A stretch of DNA of 34,618 bases from Kiloniellaceae bacterium (GCA_009377535.1 WHTV01000041.1:1-34618); one strand, 5' to 3'; shown: positions 15,013 to 22,635, numbered from the stretch's first letter. Notes: a model not told the origin generated them from the sequence alone. Made by a program: numbers and translations.

Positions 15013-16785
15013 TTATAAAATCCGGTTTCGGCACAGTCGGTTGCGTGCCCCCGCAACCACCGACGACCAAACTCGATAGTCCGCAAACCCGGTCTCGGAC
15101 GACGAGGCCGGGTTTTTGCGGTCCGGGCCCGCCCTTCGGTTGATGTGTCTCCCCGCAGCCACTGACAACCTGACTCCCGGCCCGGGAGGTAGGCCTTCGT
15201 TCTTCCGGGCCACCAGCTGCAGGATCGGGCCCAGCTCGCCGTGCAGGGCCGCATGGACCTGGCCGCGCTCCGTGCCCGGCGTGAGCACCACCTGTCCCAC
15301 GAGCGAGCGAATGGCTTCGGCTGCTTGGAGGCTGGCATCTGGATCGACCAGCGCTTCGGCGAGCCGTTCGATCCGGGCGCGATAGGTTTCGGCAATGCCG
15401 GGATGCACGGCCGGCAACGGCTCTGGCGCCGCGGCAAGCCGCGCCTGCAGTTCCACCTTCTGCCGCTCGAGTGGGGGCAGGCGGTCCTTCATTGACGGTT
15501 CGTAGAGCCCGTCCTCGATCGCCGCCATAATGCCGTCGATACCGCGCTGAACCTTGGCGAGCGCCGCGCGATCGGCCTCCGCAGCTGCGAGCCGCTCCCG
15601 GTTCAGCCGGTTTGTCTCCTCCTGAAAGGCGCGGATCGCGTCCGCCGCCGCCTCGGGGGCGACGAGCTTATGCTTAAGGCCCTCGAGCACCCGCGCCTCG
15701 ATCTCCTCGCGCCGGATGGTGTGGCCGTTGGTGCATGCGCCGCGACGATAGTGGTTGGAGCAGCCGTAGCGGTCTTTGACGAGGATCGCGTAGCTCCCAA
15801 CGCAGACCCCGCAAGTGAGCAGCCCCGACAGCAGGTGACGCTTTCGGTGCATGCCGCGCAGGCGGTTCGCGTGATGCGCGCGAGCACCCTCGATGCTGGT
15901 CCCGTATCGCTTGGCGAGCTCCGCCTGTCGTTGCTTGGTACAATCCCACAGTGCATCGTCGATGACGCGCAGCTCCGGCACTTCCTGGACGATCCATTCG
16001 GGCTGTGGATTGAGCCGTGTCACGCGCCTGCCTGTATCCGGATCCTTGATGTAGCGGAGACGGTTCCACACCAGCCGGCCGACATAGAGCTCGTTGTTGA
16101 TGATGCCGGTGCCGCGGTTGACGTGGCCGCGGATCGTCGTATCCATCCAGGCGTCGCCGCGCGGCCCGGGGATATCCTCGGCGTTGAGGTCGCGCGCAAT
16201 GGCACGCGGACTCTTGCCGTCAGCGAACTCACGGAAGATGCGGCGAACAATCACGGCCGCGGCCTCGTTGATCGTGCGCTCGCCGCGCATCGGCTCACCG
16301 TTGCCGTCAGCGCGCTTGACCACGTCGTAGCCATAGGAGAGTCCGCCGCCGGACTTGCCTTTCTCGACGCGGCCCCGCAGGCCCCGGCGGGTCTTGTCGG
16401 CGAGGTCCTTCAGGAACAGGGCGTTCATCGTGCCCTTGAGGCCGACGTGCAGGTGCGTAATTTCACCCTCGGACAGGGTGACGACCTTCACGCCGGCAAA
16501 GGTCATGCGCTTGTAGACGCCGGCGACGTCCTCCTCGTCACGGCTGATGCGATCGAGGGCTTCCGCCAGCACGATATCGAAGCCACCGCGCTGCGCTTCT
16601 TGCATCAGGGCTTGGATTCCGAGGCGGATGAGGCTGGCGCCTGAGATCGCACGGTCATGATAGCTCTCTACCACGATCCAGCCCTGCCGCTCGGCGTGCT
16701 GGCGGCACAGGCCAAGCTGGTCTTCGACCGAAGCCTCCCGCTGATTGTCGGAGGAATAACGCGCATAGAGAGCGACACGGGTCAT
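15013..16785 (-). CDS. Large serine recombinase (site-specific integrase of a mobile element)
   Basis: The 590-residue protein starts MTRVALYARYSSDNQREASV with the catalytic Ser at residue 11 or 12, followed by DRAISGASL and EALDRISRDEEDVA of the resolvase domain (about 1-150). A recombinase domain follows (about 170-290), then a zinc ribbon with Cys pairs in LLTCGVCVGSYAIL and YGCSNHYRRGACTNG (about 325-360) and a coiled-coil helix (about 390-440). This is the large-serine-recombinase plan. The last 30 or so codons cross a tRNA-3'-end-like sequence and a terminator-like hairpin, so the natural stop may have been lost. It starts five bases after the VapC stop, hence one operon with the toxin-antitoxin genes. 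Confidence 0.95.
   Translation of the reverse strand: MTRVALYARYSSDNQREASVEDQLGLCRQHAERQGWIVVESYHDRAISGASLIRLGIQALMQEAQRGGFDIVLAEALDRISRDEEDVAGVYKRMTFAGVKVVTLSEGEITHLHVGLKGTMNALFLKDLADKTRRGLRGRVEKGKSGGGLSYGYDVVKRADGNGEPMRGERTINEAAAVIVRRIFREFADGKSPRAIARDLNAEDIPGPRGDAWMDTTIRGHVNRGTGIINNELYVGRLVWNRLRYIKDPDTGRRVTRLNPQPEWIVQEVPELRVIDDALWDCTKQRQAELAKRYGTSIEGARAHHANRLRGMHRKRHLLSGLLTCGVCVGSYAILVKDRYGCSNHYRRGACTNGHTIRREEIEARVLEGLKHKLVAPEAAADAIRAFQEETNRLNRERLAAAEADRAALAKVQRGIDGIMAAIEDGLYEPSMKDRLPPLERQKVELQARLAAAPEPLPAVHPGIAETYRARIERLAEALVDPDASLQAAEAIRSLVGQVVLTPGTERGQVHAALHGELGPILQLVARKNEGLPPGPGVRLSVAAGRHINRRAGPDRKNPASSSETGFADYRVWSSVVAGARNRLCRNRIL
15046..15059 (+). other. tRNA 3'-end-like sequence, possible attachment-site core
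   Basis: TGCCCCCGCAACCA matches the closing part (T-stem edge, acceptor strand and CCA) that I know from initiator tRNA-Met genes, which end CCCCCGCAACCA. No tRNA body precedes it; the upstream GGTTGCG pairs with CGCAACC instead. A terminator-like hairpin with a T-run on this same strand follows after 22 bases, as it would after a tRNA gene. It could be the piece of a tRNA left at an integration junction. The match is short and from memory. Confidence 0.4.
15081..15121 (+). terminator. Terminator-like hairpin inside the recombinase frame
   Basis: CCGCAAACCCGG (15081-15092) pairs with CCGGGTTTTTGCGG (15108-15121) with two unpaired bases and a 15-base loop. The five-T run is on the plus strand, so it would best stop plus-strand transcription, opposite to the recombinase gene that covers it. 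A minus-strand effect is also possible because the stem itself has an A/T section. Such a structure inside a coding end suggests the frame is reading through foreign flanking DNA. Confidence 0.55.
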
Positions 16786-16790
16786 GGCGT

Positions 16791-17237
16791 TTACCTTTCC
16801 TCTGGACGACCCTGCTTGTGATCCCAGGGATTGACGATCTCCTTCACGGCGGCCCTGAAATCCGATGCGTTGCGGGTCACCAGCTTCAACGCGTGGACGT
16901 TCGCGGTGGCTGCGATAAAGGCGTCCATCACGCCGATCGGCCGGCCCGTTGCCTCTCGGCTCGCCACCACCTTGCCCCAGCTATCGGCGACCGCTTCATC
17001 GACGGACAGCACGCGACCCTCGAAGCGAAGCGGGAGCTCGTCCTGCAGCCAGGAATCGAGGCGCTTCCGCCGGGCACCTGCTGGCAGACGCTCGATCCCG
17101 TGCCTGATCTCCGCCAGCGTGACCACGCTCAGGAACACGCGGTCCTCGTCGACCTCGGCGAGCCAGGCGATGACGCCGGCGTCGGGCTGTGGCTTCACCC
17201 ACTCCGAGACGACGTTGGTGTCGAGCAGGAAGTTCAC
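16791..17237 (-). CDS. PIN-domain toxin (VapC family)
   Basis: The 148-residue protein begins at GTG 17237 with NFLLDTNVVSEW and carries the four PIN acidic residues: Asp6, Glu43 (in TLAEIRHGIE), Asp105 (in GVMDAFIAATA) and Asp126 (in TRNASDF). VapC toxins are magnesium-dependent RNases, often cutting tRNA or rRNA. The GTG overlaps the antitoxin TGA (GTGA), the usual coupled arrangement. An upstream in-frame ATG at 17354 would lie within the antitoxin gene and is rejected. The recombinase gene starts five bases after its stop. Confidence 0.93.
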   Translation of the reverse strand: MNFLLDTNVVSEWVKPQPDAGVIAWLAEVDEDRVFLSVVTLAEIRHGIERLPAGARRKRLDSWLQDELPLRFEGRVLSVDEAVADSWGKVVASREATGRPIGVMDAFIAATANVHALKLVTRNASDFRAAVKEIVNPWDHKQGRPEER

Positions 17238-17533
17238 AGATCGACCTTTCGGGGACGGTCCTTCCTGCGCTTGATCTCGACGCCCGAGTCCCGGAGCGGC
17301 GAGGTGGCGAAGAACTCCGCCAGGTTGCCCGTCCGCTTCGTCTTCCGCTCCCATTCCTCAGCAGAGACGACCACAGCCGCCGTACGACCGTGCTTGGTGA
17401 TGGTCTGCGGTCCCTTCGACTGGGCCTGCTCGATGAGTTCGCTGAACCGCGCCTTGGCGTCGGCGACGGTCCAGTTGCCAATGCTCATGCCGTCTACCTC
17501 GATTTGGGGTGTCTCTATGGTCATTATAGTCAT
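17234..17533 (-). CDS. Phd/YefM-type antitoxin
   Basis: This is a protein of about 99 residues in which WTVADAKARFSELIEQAQ, then GPQTITKHGRTAAVVVSAEE, match the DNA-binding domain of Phd/YefM antitoxins. The C-terminal part (LAEFFATSPLRDSGVEIKRR) is the flexible toxin-binding tail. GAGGAA lies immediately before ATG 17533; a second ATG at 17524 is equally possible. It neutralises the PIN toxin encoded next and, by analogy with the family, represses its own operon. An AT-rich stretch before the start probably holds the promoter. Confidence 0.92.
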   Translation of the reverse strand: MTIMTIETPQIEVDGMSIGNWTVADAKARFSELIEQAQSKGPQTITKHGRTAAVVVSAEEWERKTKRTGNLAEFFATSPLRDSGVEIKRRKDRPRKVDL

Positions 17534-17560
17534 TTTCCTCAATATTGCAAGGTGCGGACA

Positions 17561-17872
17561 TCAGCGATTCTTGTGCCGGGATGGGTCGGTCAGTTCCTCG
17601 AACCGCTCCCGCGCGATGAGCCGGCCAATGGCGCGGGCGATCGTGAGGATACGTGGATCGACGGGTTCGGCCGCGAGACCGCCGTCCTTCTTCGACCCTT
17701 GCCCCGGGTCCTGATCTTCGGCCGGAGGCCGAGGATCGTTCGTATGGAGCTTGTCGATCATCGCCGCCCGCATGGCATCTGGTTTCGGTCTAGGTATCAG
17801 AGTCGGTTGAGGAGCAGTGTTGATCAAGAAAAGACAATCACGCCAGCCGTTAGAGGAAGCCTGCGCTGACAT
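17561..17872 (-). CDS. Small conserved-looking hypothetical protein near the recombinase
   Basis: The frame encodes 103 residues. The middle is polar and Pro/Asp-rich (about residues 40-68), the end has an amphipathic helix VDPRILTIARAIGRLIARER. I associate such C-terminal helices with small genes beside recombinases in alphaproteobacteria, but know no function. CCGGAG stands eight bases before ATG 17872. It reads in the same direction as the antitoxin-toxin-recombinase genes and ends 27 bases before the antitoxin start, so it may be the first gene of that operon. Confidence 0.6.
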   Translation of the reverse strand: MSAQASSNGWRDCLFLINTAPQPTLIPRPKPDAMRAAMIDKLHTNDPRPPAEDQDPGQGSKKDGGLAAEPVDPRILTIARAIGRLIARERFEELTDPSRHKNR

Positions 17873-17950
17873 AACCGCATCTCCGGAGCGCGCCGTCGGA
17901 AGAGGGGAGGCTTCGGCGCATTTCGGTGCGTAACCGCGGAGCTGCTCGGA

Positions 17951-18187
17951 TCACGTCTCATCTGTGCCGGCCCCGTCCGTGTTATCGGCCAGGCCGATCA
18001 GGAACTTCCTTGATCGCACTGGATCGATCCGGTCCGCCTGCGCCAAGGCCCAGGATGCCCAGGCTTCGAGTTCTATTTCGCGGGCCGGATCGTCTGAGGC
18101 GGCATTGGCGCTTCGGACCGAGTCCACGTAGGCCCGGATGTTGTTGGCTTGCCTGCCTGATGTCGCCTTAGAGCCAACAAGCGGACC
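17951..18187 (-). pseudogene. C-terminal fragment of an unknown protein, fused to upstream debris
   Basis: The last ~78 codons of a 308-codon open frame read ANNIRAYVDSVRSANAASDD, then LEAWASWALAQADRIDPVRS. This is charged and soluble, with good high-GC codon use, quite unlike the membrane protein that opens the same frame. I take it for the true C-terminus of another protein, whose start is gone. I cannot name the family. It lies at the border between the mobile element and the complex-I-like operon. Confidence 0.45.
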
Positions 18188-18395
18188 GTTTACCGCGACG
18201 TTCAACCCCGCTAGCGGCTGCAGTACCAGACGCTGGGTGATGAGCAGCTCGTACTCCGCCCCCAAGCGGGGAACGGTGTGCAGTCGTCGGTTCCAACCCA
18301 GCCCTGGGCGTCCCAGGCATAGGTGTGATGCCTCTCGTCGCCTAGCCGGTACTGGTCGAACTGGAGAAAGTGTGGATGGCATTGCCCATCTCGGT
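18188..18395 (-). pseudogene. Remnant of a copper-resistance outer-membrane protein (CopB)
   Basis: Two pieces of CopB-type sequence lie in different minus frames. One reads LQFDQYRLGDERHHTYAWDA and then QGWVGTDD (about 18295-18370), as in the WDAQ-W-G region of CopB. The other reads LGAEYELLITQRLVLQPLAG (18265 downward), as in the beta-strand AEYELLLTNRLVLQP part. The stretch between them is missing and a frame change separates them, so the gene is dead. CopB usually accompanies a CopA-type multicopper oxidase; such a gene lies 4.4 kb to the right, beyond the complex-I-like operon. Confidence 0.7.
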
Positions 18396-18508
18396 CGCCG
18401 CCGATGCCAGCGGTAAAGGGGCGGCAGGGGGCGCGAGCCTCGGCCAGGGCCGCTACTGTGAATGGGTTCCGCAGTGCAATTGGTACTGGAACCGGGCAGG
18501 TGAGAGTG

Positions 18509-18877
18509 CAGGGTCAGCAGGTCGTCAGCGATGACCAAGAGCTCCATGCCGCCGACGAATACCAGAAGCAGCGCCATCAGCCACGTCAGCCCGGGGCGGT
18601 GCTCGTGCGCCGCGGCATAGGTGAGTACAGAAAGCGCTATCGTCGGCACCAGGATCGCCACGGTCGCCGCGAGCGGCGTCAGGGCCGCCTGCAGCCGCAG
18701 CACGTCGCTCCAGACCAGGTGCCCGGACCACCCGTGGACGGTTCCAACGACGGAGAGGATCAGGGTCAGCAGCAGGGTGGCCACCGCCGCGGTGCCGAGC
18801 CACAGCCGCCGGCGAATGCCGCTGCCCAGGATCGCGACACCGGCCAAGAGCGGGACTAGGGCGAGCCACCACAGCAT
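18509..18877 (-). pseudogene. NuoL/antiporter-like subunit, truncated after about 123 codons
   Basis: From ATG 18877 (ATGA overlap with the nuoK-like stop) the frame encodes an all-helical start: LALVPLLAGVAILGSG, LLLTLILSVVG, TLHxxx-free loops and LSVLTYAAAHEH, ending MELLVIADDLLTL. This resembles the first four helices of NuoL-type proton-translocating subunits, where a conserved WE-containing segment should follow. At about 18509 the match stops abruptly and the frame continues into unrelated debris. Full-length subunits have 450-650 residues, so this one cannot work. The cut probably arose with the rearrangement that brought in the copB debris and the mobile element. Confidence 0.7.
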
Positions 18878-19182
18878 CAGCGCCTCAGCGTCGTGAGGCT
18901 CTCGGTCATGTCCGCCTGGCGCTTGCGGTAGACGGCCACCACCAGTGCAAAGCCGATTGCCATCTCGACCGCCATCACCGCCATCACCACGATGGCCAGG
19001 AGCTGGCCTTCCGGGGCACCGCCAAGCCCGAAGGACCAGAAGCCGATCACCGCCAGCAATACCCCGTTCAGCATCAGCTCCAGGCCCATCATCAGCATCA
19101 CGAAAGACTGCTGTGACAGCGCGCCATAGATCCCGATGCCGATCAGCGCGGCGGAGACGATGAGAACGGCGGCGAGCGTCAT
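18877..19182 (-). CDS. NuoK-like membrane subunit
   Basis: The 101-residue protein has three membrane helices and the NuoK pattern. GLELMLNGVLL holds Glu35 and AVEMAIGFALVV holds Glu73, which correspond to the two buried glutamates of the complex I proton path (Glu36 and Glu72 in E. coli). So the ion-path residues survive although the module's redox residues do not. The start overlaps the nuoJ-like stop by four bases (ATGA) and its own stop overlaps the truncated NuoL-like gene in the same way. It would sit in the inner membrane. Confidence 0.9.
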   Translation of the reverse strand: MTLAAVLIVSAALIGIGIYGALSQQSFVMLMMGLELMLNGVLLAVIGFWSFGLGGAPEGQLLAIVVMAVMAVEMAIGFALVVAVYRKRQADMTESLTTLRR

Positions 19183-19754
19183 TCTTCGTCCTCCGGGACC
19201 CGGCCGGCGGGACGGCCCCCTGGCGTCAGCGGCGGCGGCAGCGAGCCCTCGTCAGCCGGACCGTAGCGGCCGCTGCGGCTGGACAGGATGACTGTGCCCA
19301 CCATCGTCGCGAGCAGGGTGATGCCGGCGGTCTCAAAGATCAGCATGGAGTTACCCAGCAGCTCGACGCCAAGGTCGTGGATGACCGGTTTGGCCGGATC
19401 AACGGGATTGCCCGGCAGGTCGCTCAGCAACACGGCGATGGTCAGTGCGGCGAAGGTAATGAAGCCGGTTGCGGCGGCCAGCCGGTGCTGGTGCACCATC
19501 CACATCGGGTTGAGACCGGCCGGGTTCATCATGAACATGACCATGAACAGGGCCATGACCATCATCTCCACGGCCATCATGAACACCGTCGCGATGCCGA
19601 TGTAGGGCGCAGCCAGCAGCAGCATGATCAAGCCGACGGCGATGAAGGAGAGCATCAGCGAGAAGGACGCGCGCACCATGGAGTCCACCCGAAACACCCG
19701 CCAGCCGGTCCACACCGCCGACGCCGCCAGGACGAAGAAGGCCAGGTCCTTCAC
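19179..19754 (-). CDS. NuoJ-like membrane subunit
   Basis: About 191 residues with five membrane helices. The third, VFMMAVEMMVMALFMVMFMM, stands where NuoJ has the VYVGAIMVLFLFVVML helix with its pi-bulge, so the protein is homologous but the Tyr/Gly part has been replaced. A hydrophilic tail (DEGSLPPPLTPGGRPAGR) ends it. I start at GTG 19754, which overlaps the nuoH-like stop as GTGA; GTG 19760 is an alternative. Order and overlaps place it in the same operon as the NuoH- and NuoK-like subunits. Confidence 0.82.
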   Translation of the reverse strand: MKDLAFFVLAASAVWTGWRVFRVDSMVRASFSLMLSFIAVGLIMLLLAAPYIGIATVFMMAVEMMVMALFMVMFMMNPAGLNPMWMVHQHRLAAATGFITFAALTIAVLLSDLPGNPVDPAKPVIHDLGVELLGNSMLIFETAGITLLATMVGTVILSSRSGRYGPADEGSLPPPLTPGGRPAGRVPEDEE

Positions 19755-20677
19755 TTCCACAGCAGCACCTCCGCCCCGACCAGAGCCAGGACGAGGAAGG
19801 CCAGCGGCAGCAGCACGGTCCACAGCAGCGTCAGCATGCGCGCCGGCGGAAGCCGGGCAAGCATGTGCGTGGCCCCGACCAGCGCGGCAAGCACCCCAGC
19901 CATCTTGACCAGCATCCAGACCGGTCCCGGCAGCCATGGTCCGTGATAGCCGCCGAGGAAGACCGCGCTCGTCATCGCCGATACCGATACCAGCATGGCC
20001 AGGCGCGCCGCTTGCCACGCCGCCCGCGCCGGGCCGGAATCCTCCGCCGAGGTGCCGCCGGCCAAGTCGCTGGCGTCGGCATAGTCGAACGGGCCGCGCA
20101 ATGTCAGCGACAGGCCCAGCATCAGGAATAACAGCAGGCCGGGTGGCTGGCGCACGACGTTCCAGACCGACGCCTGCGATTCGACGATTGCCGAGACTGC
20201 CAGCGATTCTGCCGGCAGCGCCGCCGCGATCAGAACGAACATCGAAAGCAGCATCGCCGACAGGCCGATCGCGACGTAACGGTAGGCGCCGATCAGCGGC
20301 AGCGGCGCGTTCGCGGACCATCCATGCAGGAACACCACCACGACCGTCAGCGCCTCGCAGGCGCCCCACAGCACAATGCCGGCATCCAAATCGGCGACGA
20401 CGAAACCCGGCGCGAACGGCACCACGCTCATCCCAACCGCAGCAAGGATGAGATACAGCGCCGGCGCCAGCAGCCAGTTCATGGCGTCTGGCCGCTCGGT
20501 CCAGATGCGCTGGCGGACGAGGTGGAGATCGCCCTGCCGCCACGGCTCCGCCATGGTGGCGGCAGCAAGCGGGCGTCCCGCCATCAGCTTTAGCGCTGCG
20601 CGGTCGAGCGCAGCCGCAAGCCAGGCGCCGACGCCCAACACGTAGAACAGGACAATGATCGGCACGGCGGCGCTCAT
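19751..20677 (-). CDS. NuoH-like membrane subunit, divergent
   Basis: The protein of 308 residues has about eight helices. LTLRGPFDYADASDLAGGTS then FLGGYHGPWLPGP follow the NuoH pattern RAPFDLxExExELxxG and FLGGWxGP. The two glutamates of PFDLPEAE, which line the charged connection between quinone cavity and membrane in real NuoH, are Ala/Ser/Asp here. So coupling to quinone is doubtful. Helix VVFLHGWSANAPLPLIGAYR also resembles the NuoH GW-SN-YP-LGxxR loop. ATG 20677 overlaps the preceding stop (ATGA). Confidence 0.85.
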   Translation of the reverse strand: MSAAVPIIVLFYVLGVGAWLAAALDRAALKLMAGRPLAAATMAEPWRQGDLHLVRQRIWTERPDAMNWLLAPALYLILAAVGMSVVPFAPGFVVADLDAGIVLWGACEALTVVVVFLHGWSANAPLPLIGAYRYVAIGLSAMLLSMFVLIAAALPAESLAVSAIVESQASVWNVVRQPPGLLLFLMLGLSLTLRGPFDYADASDLAGGTSAEDSGPARAAWQAARLAMLVSVSAMTSAVFLGGYHGPWLPGPVWMLVKMAGVLAALVGATHMLARLPPARMLTLLWTVLLPLAFLVLALVGAEVLLWK

Positions 20678-21690
20678 GAGCAGTCCTCCTGATCGCCGTC
20701 GTCTTCTCGATCGGGCGGACACAAGCGCAGCAGTCTGTCGTATTCAAAGCTGTTGGCGACGAGGATCGCCTCGCTCCACTCCAGCCCCGGCAGCAGGTCC
20801 ACCAGGCGCCCGTCGCCGAGAGACGCCGGCGAAGCAATACCCTGCGCCTGCTCCCACCAGCGGCGCAGGCTCGCGCGGATATCCTCGCCCGCGATCTCGC
20901 CCAGGCCCGGCGGGATCGCATGCAACGCGCCGGACCAGCGCAAGGCGCGATCCAGGATCTTGAGGTCGCCTGTCTGGGCTGCAGCTGTCCTCTGGAAACG
21001 TTCCGCCGCCCCCGCCAGGCCGAGCGGGCGCAGCAAACGCGCGACGCGCCGCAGCGGTTCATCGGCCACGGCCTGCGCGAAGGGAGCACGAAGCACCTTG
21101 GCCGACTGGACCACATCGCCCTGGAGGGTCAGCTCAAGCAGCAGTCCGGGCGGGAGAACGGACAGGAACGGGCCAAAGCACGCGGTATAGGCGTCGAGCG
21201 CCAGCCCGTCCCGTTGGTCCTCGTCCGTCATTGCCATTGGCCGGCCGTAGGGCTTGCCGCCCATCATGCCTTCGCCGCCTTGTCCGTGATCGCCCTTGCC
21301 ACGCCACGCTGCCGGCGGCTCATCAGGCAGCAGGTTATCCTCCGACCTCCGCTCGCCGGTCATGAGCTGCCGCCAAACCAATTCAACAGCTCTTGCCACG
21401 TCGCCCTCGACGTTTTCCGCCTGGGGAAAGCCTGGGGCTGGCGTCGTCCGCCACCACAGAGTCGCACGCGGATGCGGTAGCTGGTCGTGCAGGCGGCGCA
21501 GCGCCGGATGATCGCCCCTGCGGATCTCGCCGGAGACGAGGAGCACGCTGGCGTGCCGCGGTGTCGGCTGCAGTGACACCGCCGGGTGGAGGGAGAGGTC
21601 TTCGACAGCGGCCAGACCATCTTTCCCCACGACCGGGTAAATCGCGGCGGGGGCGGAAGTCGCAAGCCGCGCAAGTCCGCTCACTGCCAT
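20674..21690 (-). CDS. NuoB-like/NuoD-like fused subunit without iron-sulfur cysteines
   Basis: This protein of 338 residues joins two degenerate parts. The first (about 40-110) reads ASVLLVSGEIRRGDHPALRR then LHDQLPHPRATLWW, which follows the NuoB fold core ([28 protein letters not shown]). The second (about 135-200) reads GGKPYGRPMAMTDEDQRDGL then FGPFLSVLPPGLLLELTLQG, which follows the NuoD N-terminal sheet. NuoB's paired Cys and CxxxxC-type ligands are absent; only three scattered Cys remain, and NuoD's HxxxHG is gone. It is likely soluble and docks on the NuoH-like subunit. It overlaps the nuoA-like gene by ten bases. No redox role is visible. Confidence 0.7.
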   Translation of the reverse strand: MAVSGLARLATSAPAAIYPVVGKDGLAAVEDLSLHPAVSLQPTPRHASVLLVSGEIRRGDHPALRRLHDQLPHPRATLWWRTTPAPGFPQAENVEGDVARAVELVWRQLMTGERRSEDNLLPDEPPAAWRGKGDHGQGGEGMMGGKPYGRPMAMTDEDQRDGLALDAYTACFGPFLSVLPPGLLLELTLQGDVVQSAKVLRAPFAQAVADEPLRRVARLLRPLGLAGAAERFQRTAAAQTGDLKILDRALRWSGALHAIPPGLGEIAGEDIRASLRRWWEQAQGIASPASLGDGRLVDLLPGLEWSEAILVANSFEYDRLLRLCPPDREDDGDQEDCS

Positions 21691-22025
21691 CGAAAGATGC
21701 CCTCACGCCAGCCGTAGAGAATGCCGATGGAGAGGATGGCCAGGAACATGCCCATTTCGACCATGGCCTTCACGCCTTCTTCGAGGAAGACGACGGCCCA
21801 CGGATACATGAACATCATCTCCATCTCAAAGGCGATGAAGAGCAGCGTCATCGAGTAGTAGCGGACATGGTAACGTTGCCAGGCATGGACCTTGGGATCT
21901 GAACCCCCCAGGTACGGTGTCTTCTGAGGCTCGCTGGACAAACCGCCCAGTCCGAATCCCTGAAGCGCGAGCCCCGTAGCCAGCGCAGCAATGCTCGAAA
22001 TCAAGATGCCGGCTAGATCGACCAC
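21681..22025 (-). CDS. NuoA-like membrane subunit
   Basis: The 114-residue protein has three helices. RYHVRYYSMTLLFIAFEMEM then MFMYPWAVVF matches the most conserved NuoA stretch (RFxVRFYxxxxLFxxFDxEVxFLYPWA). The loop that in NuoA reads PYECG is PYLGG here, so the Cys of the active/deactive switch region is missing. It starts with GTG 22025 after GGGAGGG and is the first gene of the minus-strand complex-I-like operon. Its promoter should lie in the 259-bp region shared with the rightward copper cluster. Confidence 0.88.
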   Translation of the reverse strand: MVDLAGILISSIAALATGLALQGFGLGGLSSEPQKTPYLGGSDPKVHAWQRYHVRYYSMTLLFIAFEMEMMFMYPWAVVFLEEGVKAMVEMGMFLAILSIGILYGWREGIFRWQ

Positions 22026-22284
22026 ATGCCCTCCCTGGTGCAGGACGTCCGCGCGTGAACGTGCCGACTAGAGTTGGATGTGAAGGGACGCTTCAACTGC
22101 CAAGGTAGAAAACACGTCCAGAACACAACGGCAGTGCGCCCGGATGGTTCCGGTGCGCCATACTCCTTGCGACCGGCCCGCTCCCAGTCGCCATCGGCGA
22201 ATGGGAGGCAAGTCGGTGACAAAGGGTCGCGTCGTGACTGCTGTCCGCCTTGCCGTGGGGCGACACTGCTGCCATATTGAGGGC

Positions 22285-22635
22285 ATGAGAGACTGGCCGT
22301 CACGACGGATTTCGGCGCTCCTCCTTGGGGTCTTCCTGGCCCTGGGCATGAGCCTATCCGCCATCGAGGCAGGCGAAATGGGCGTCCGGATGGCGATGGC
22401 GTCCGATGCTGGTGCTTCCGGGCAGAGCGACTGCAGCGGCTGCGACAGTGGCGACGGCTCGAACGCGACCGCCTGTTCGTCTGTGCTGAGCTGTTCCAGC
22501 GCTGCCGTCTTACCAGGCGACCGCAGCTCTGCGGCGACCAAGCCTGCCGTACTCTTTGTGCCGATCTTAGGCGTAGCTCGCGGCTTATCGGCGCCTCCCG
22601 ATCCCTATCCTCCTAGATCCCTCAACCTTGGCTGA
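22285..22635 (+). CDS. Small exported Cys/Met-containing protein, probably metal-related
   Basis: The 116-residue protein has an N-terminal hydrophobic segment (SALLLGVFLALGMSLSAIEA) that looks like a signal peptide or anchor. The mature part holds DCSGCDSGDG and ACSSVLSCSSAAVLPG, two Cys pairs that could bind metal or form disulfides. The C-terminus is Pro-rich. It looks like the small secreted proteins found ahead of copper oxidase genes, but I cannot name a family with certainty. GAGGG lies close to ATG 22285. It precedes the multicopper oxidase gene by about 150 bases. Confidence 0.7.
   Translation: MRDWPSRRISALLLGVFLALGMSLSAIEAGEMGVRMAMASDAGASGQSDCSGCDSGDGSNATACSSVLSCSSAAVLPGDRSSAATKPAVLFVPILGVARGLSAPPDPYPPRSLNLG

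Noticed and set aside
15039-15058. GGTTGCG/CGCAACC hairpin as a terminator
   Set aside because: No T-run follows, and one arm is better explained as part of the tRNA-3'-end-like sequence.
14760-15437. 225-codon minus-strand frame overlapping the recombinase end
   Set aside because: Out of frame with the recombinase domains and without recognisable features of its own.
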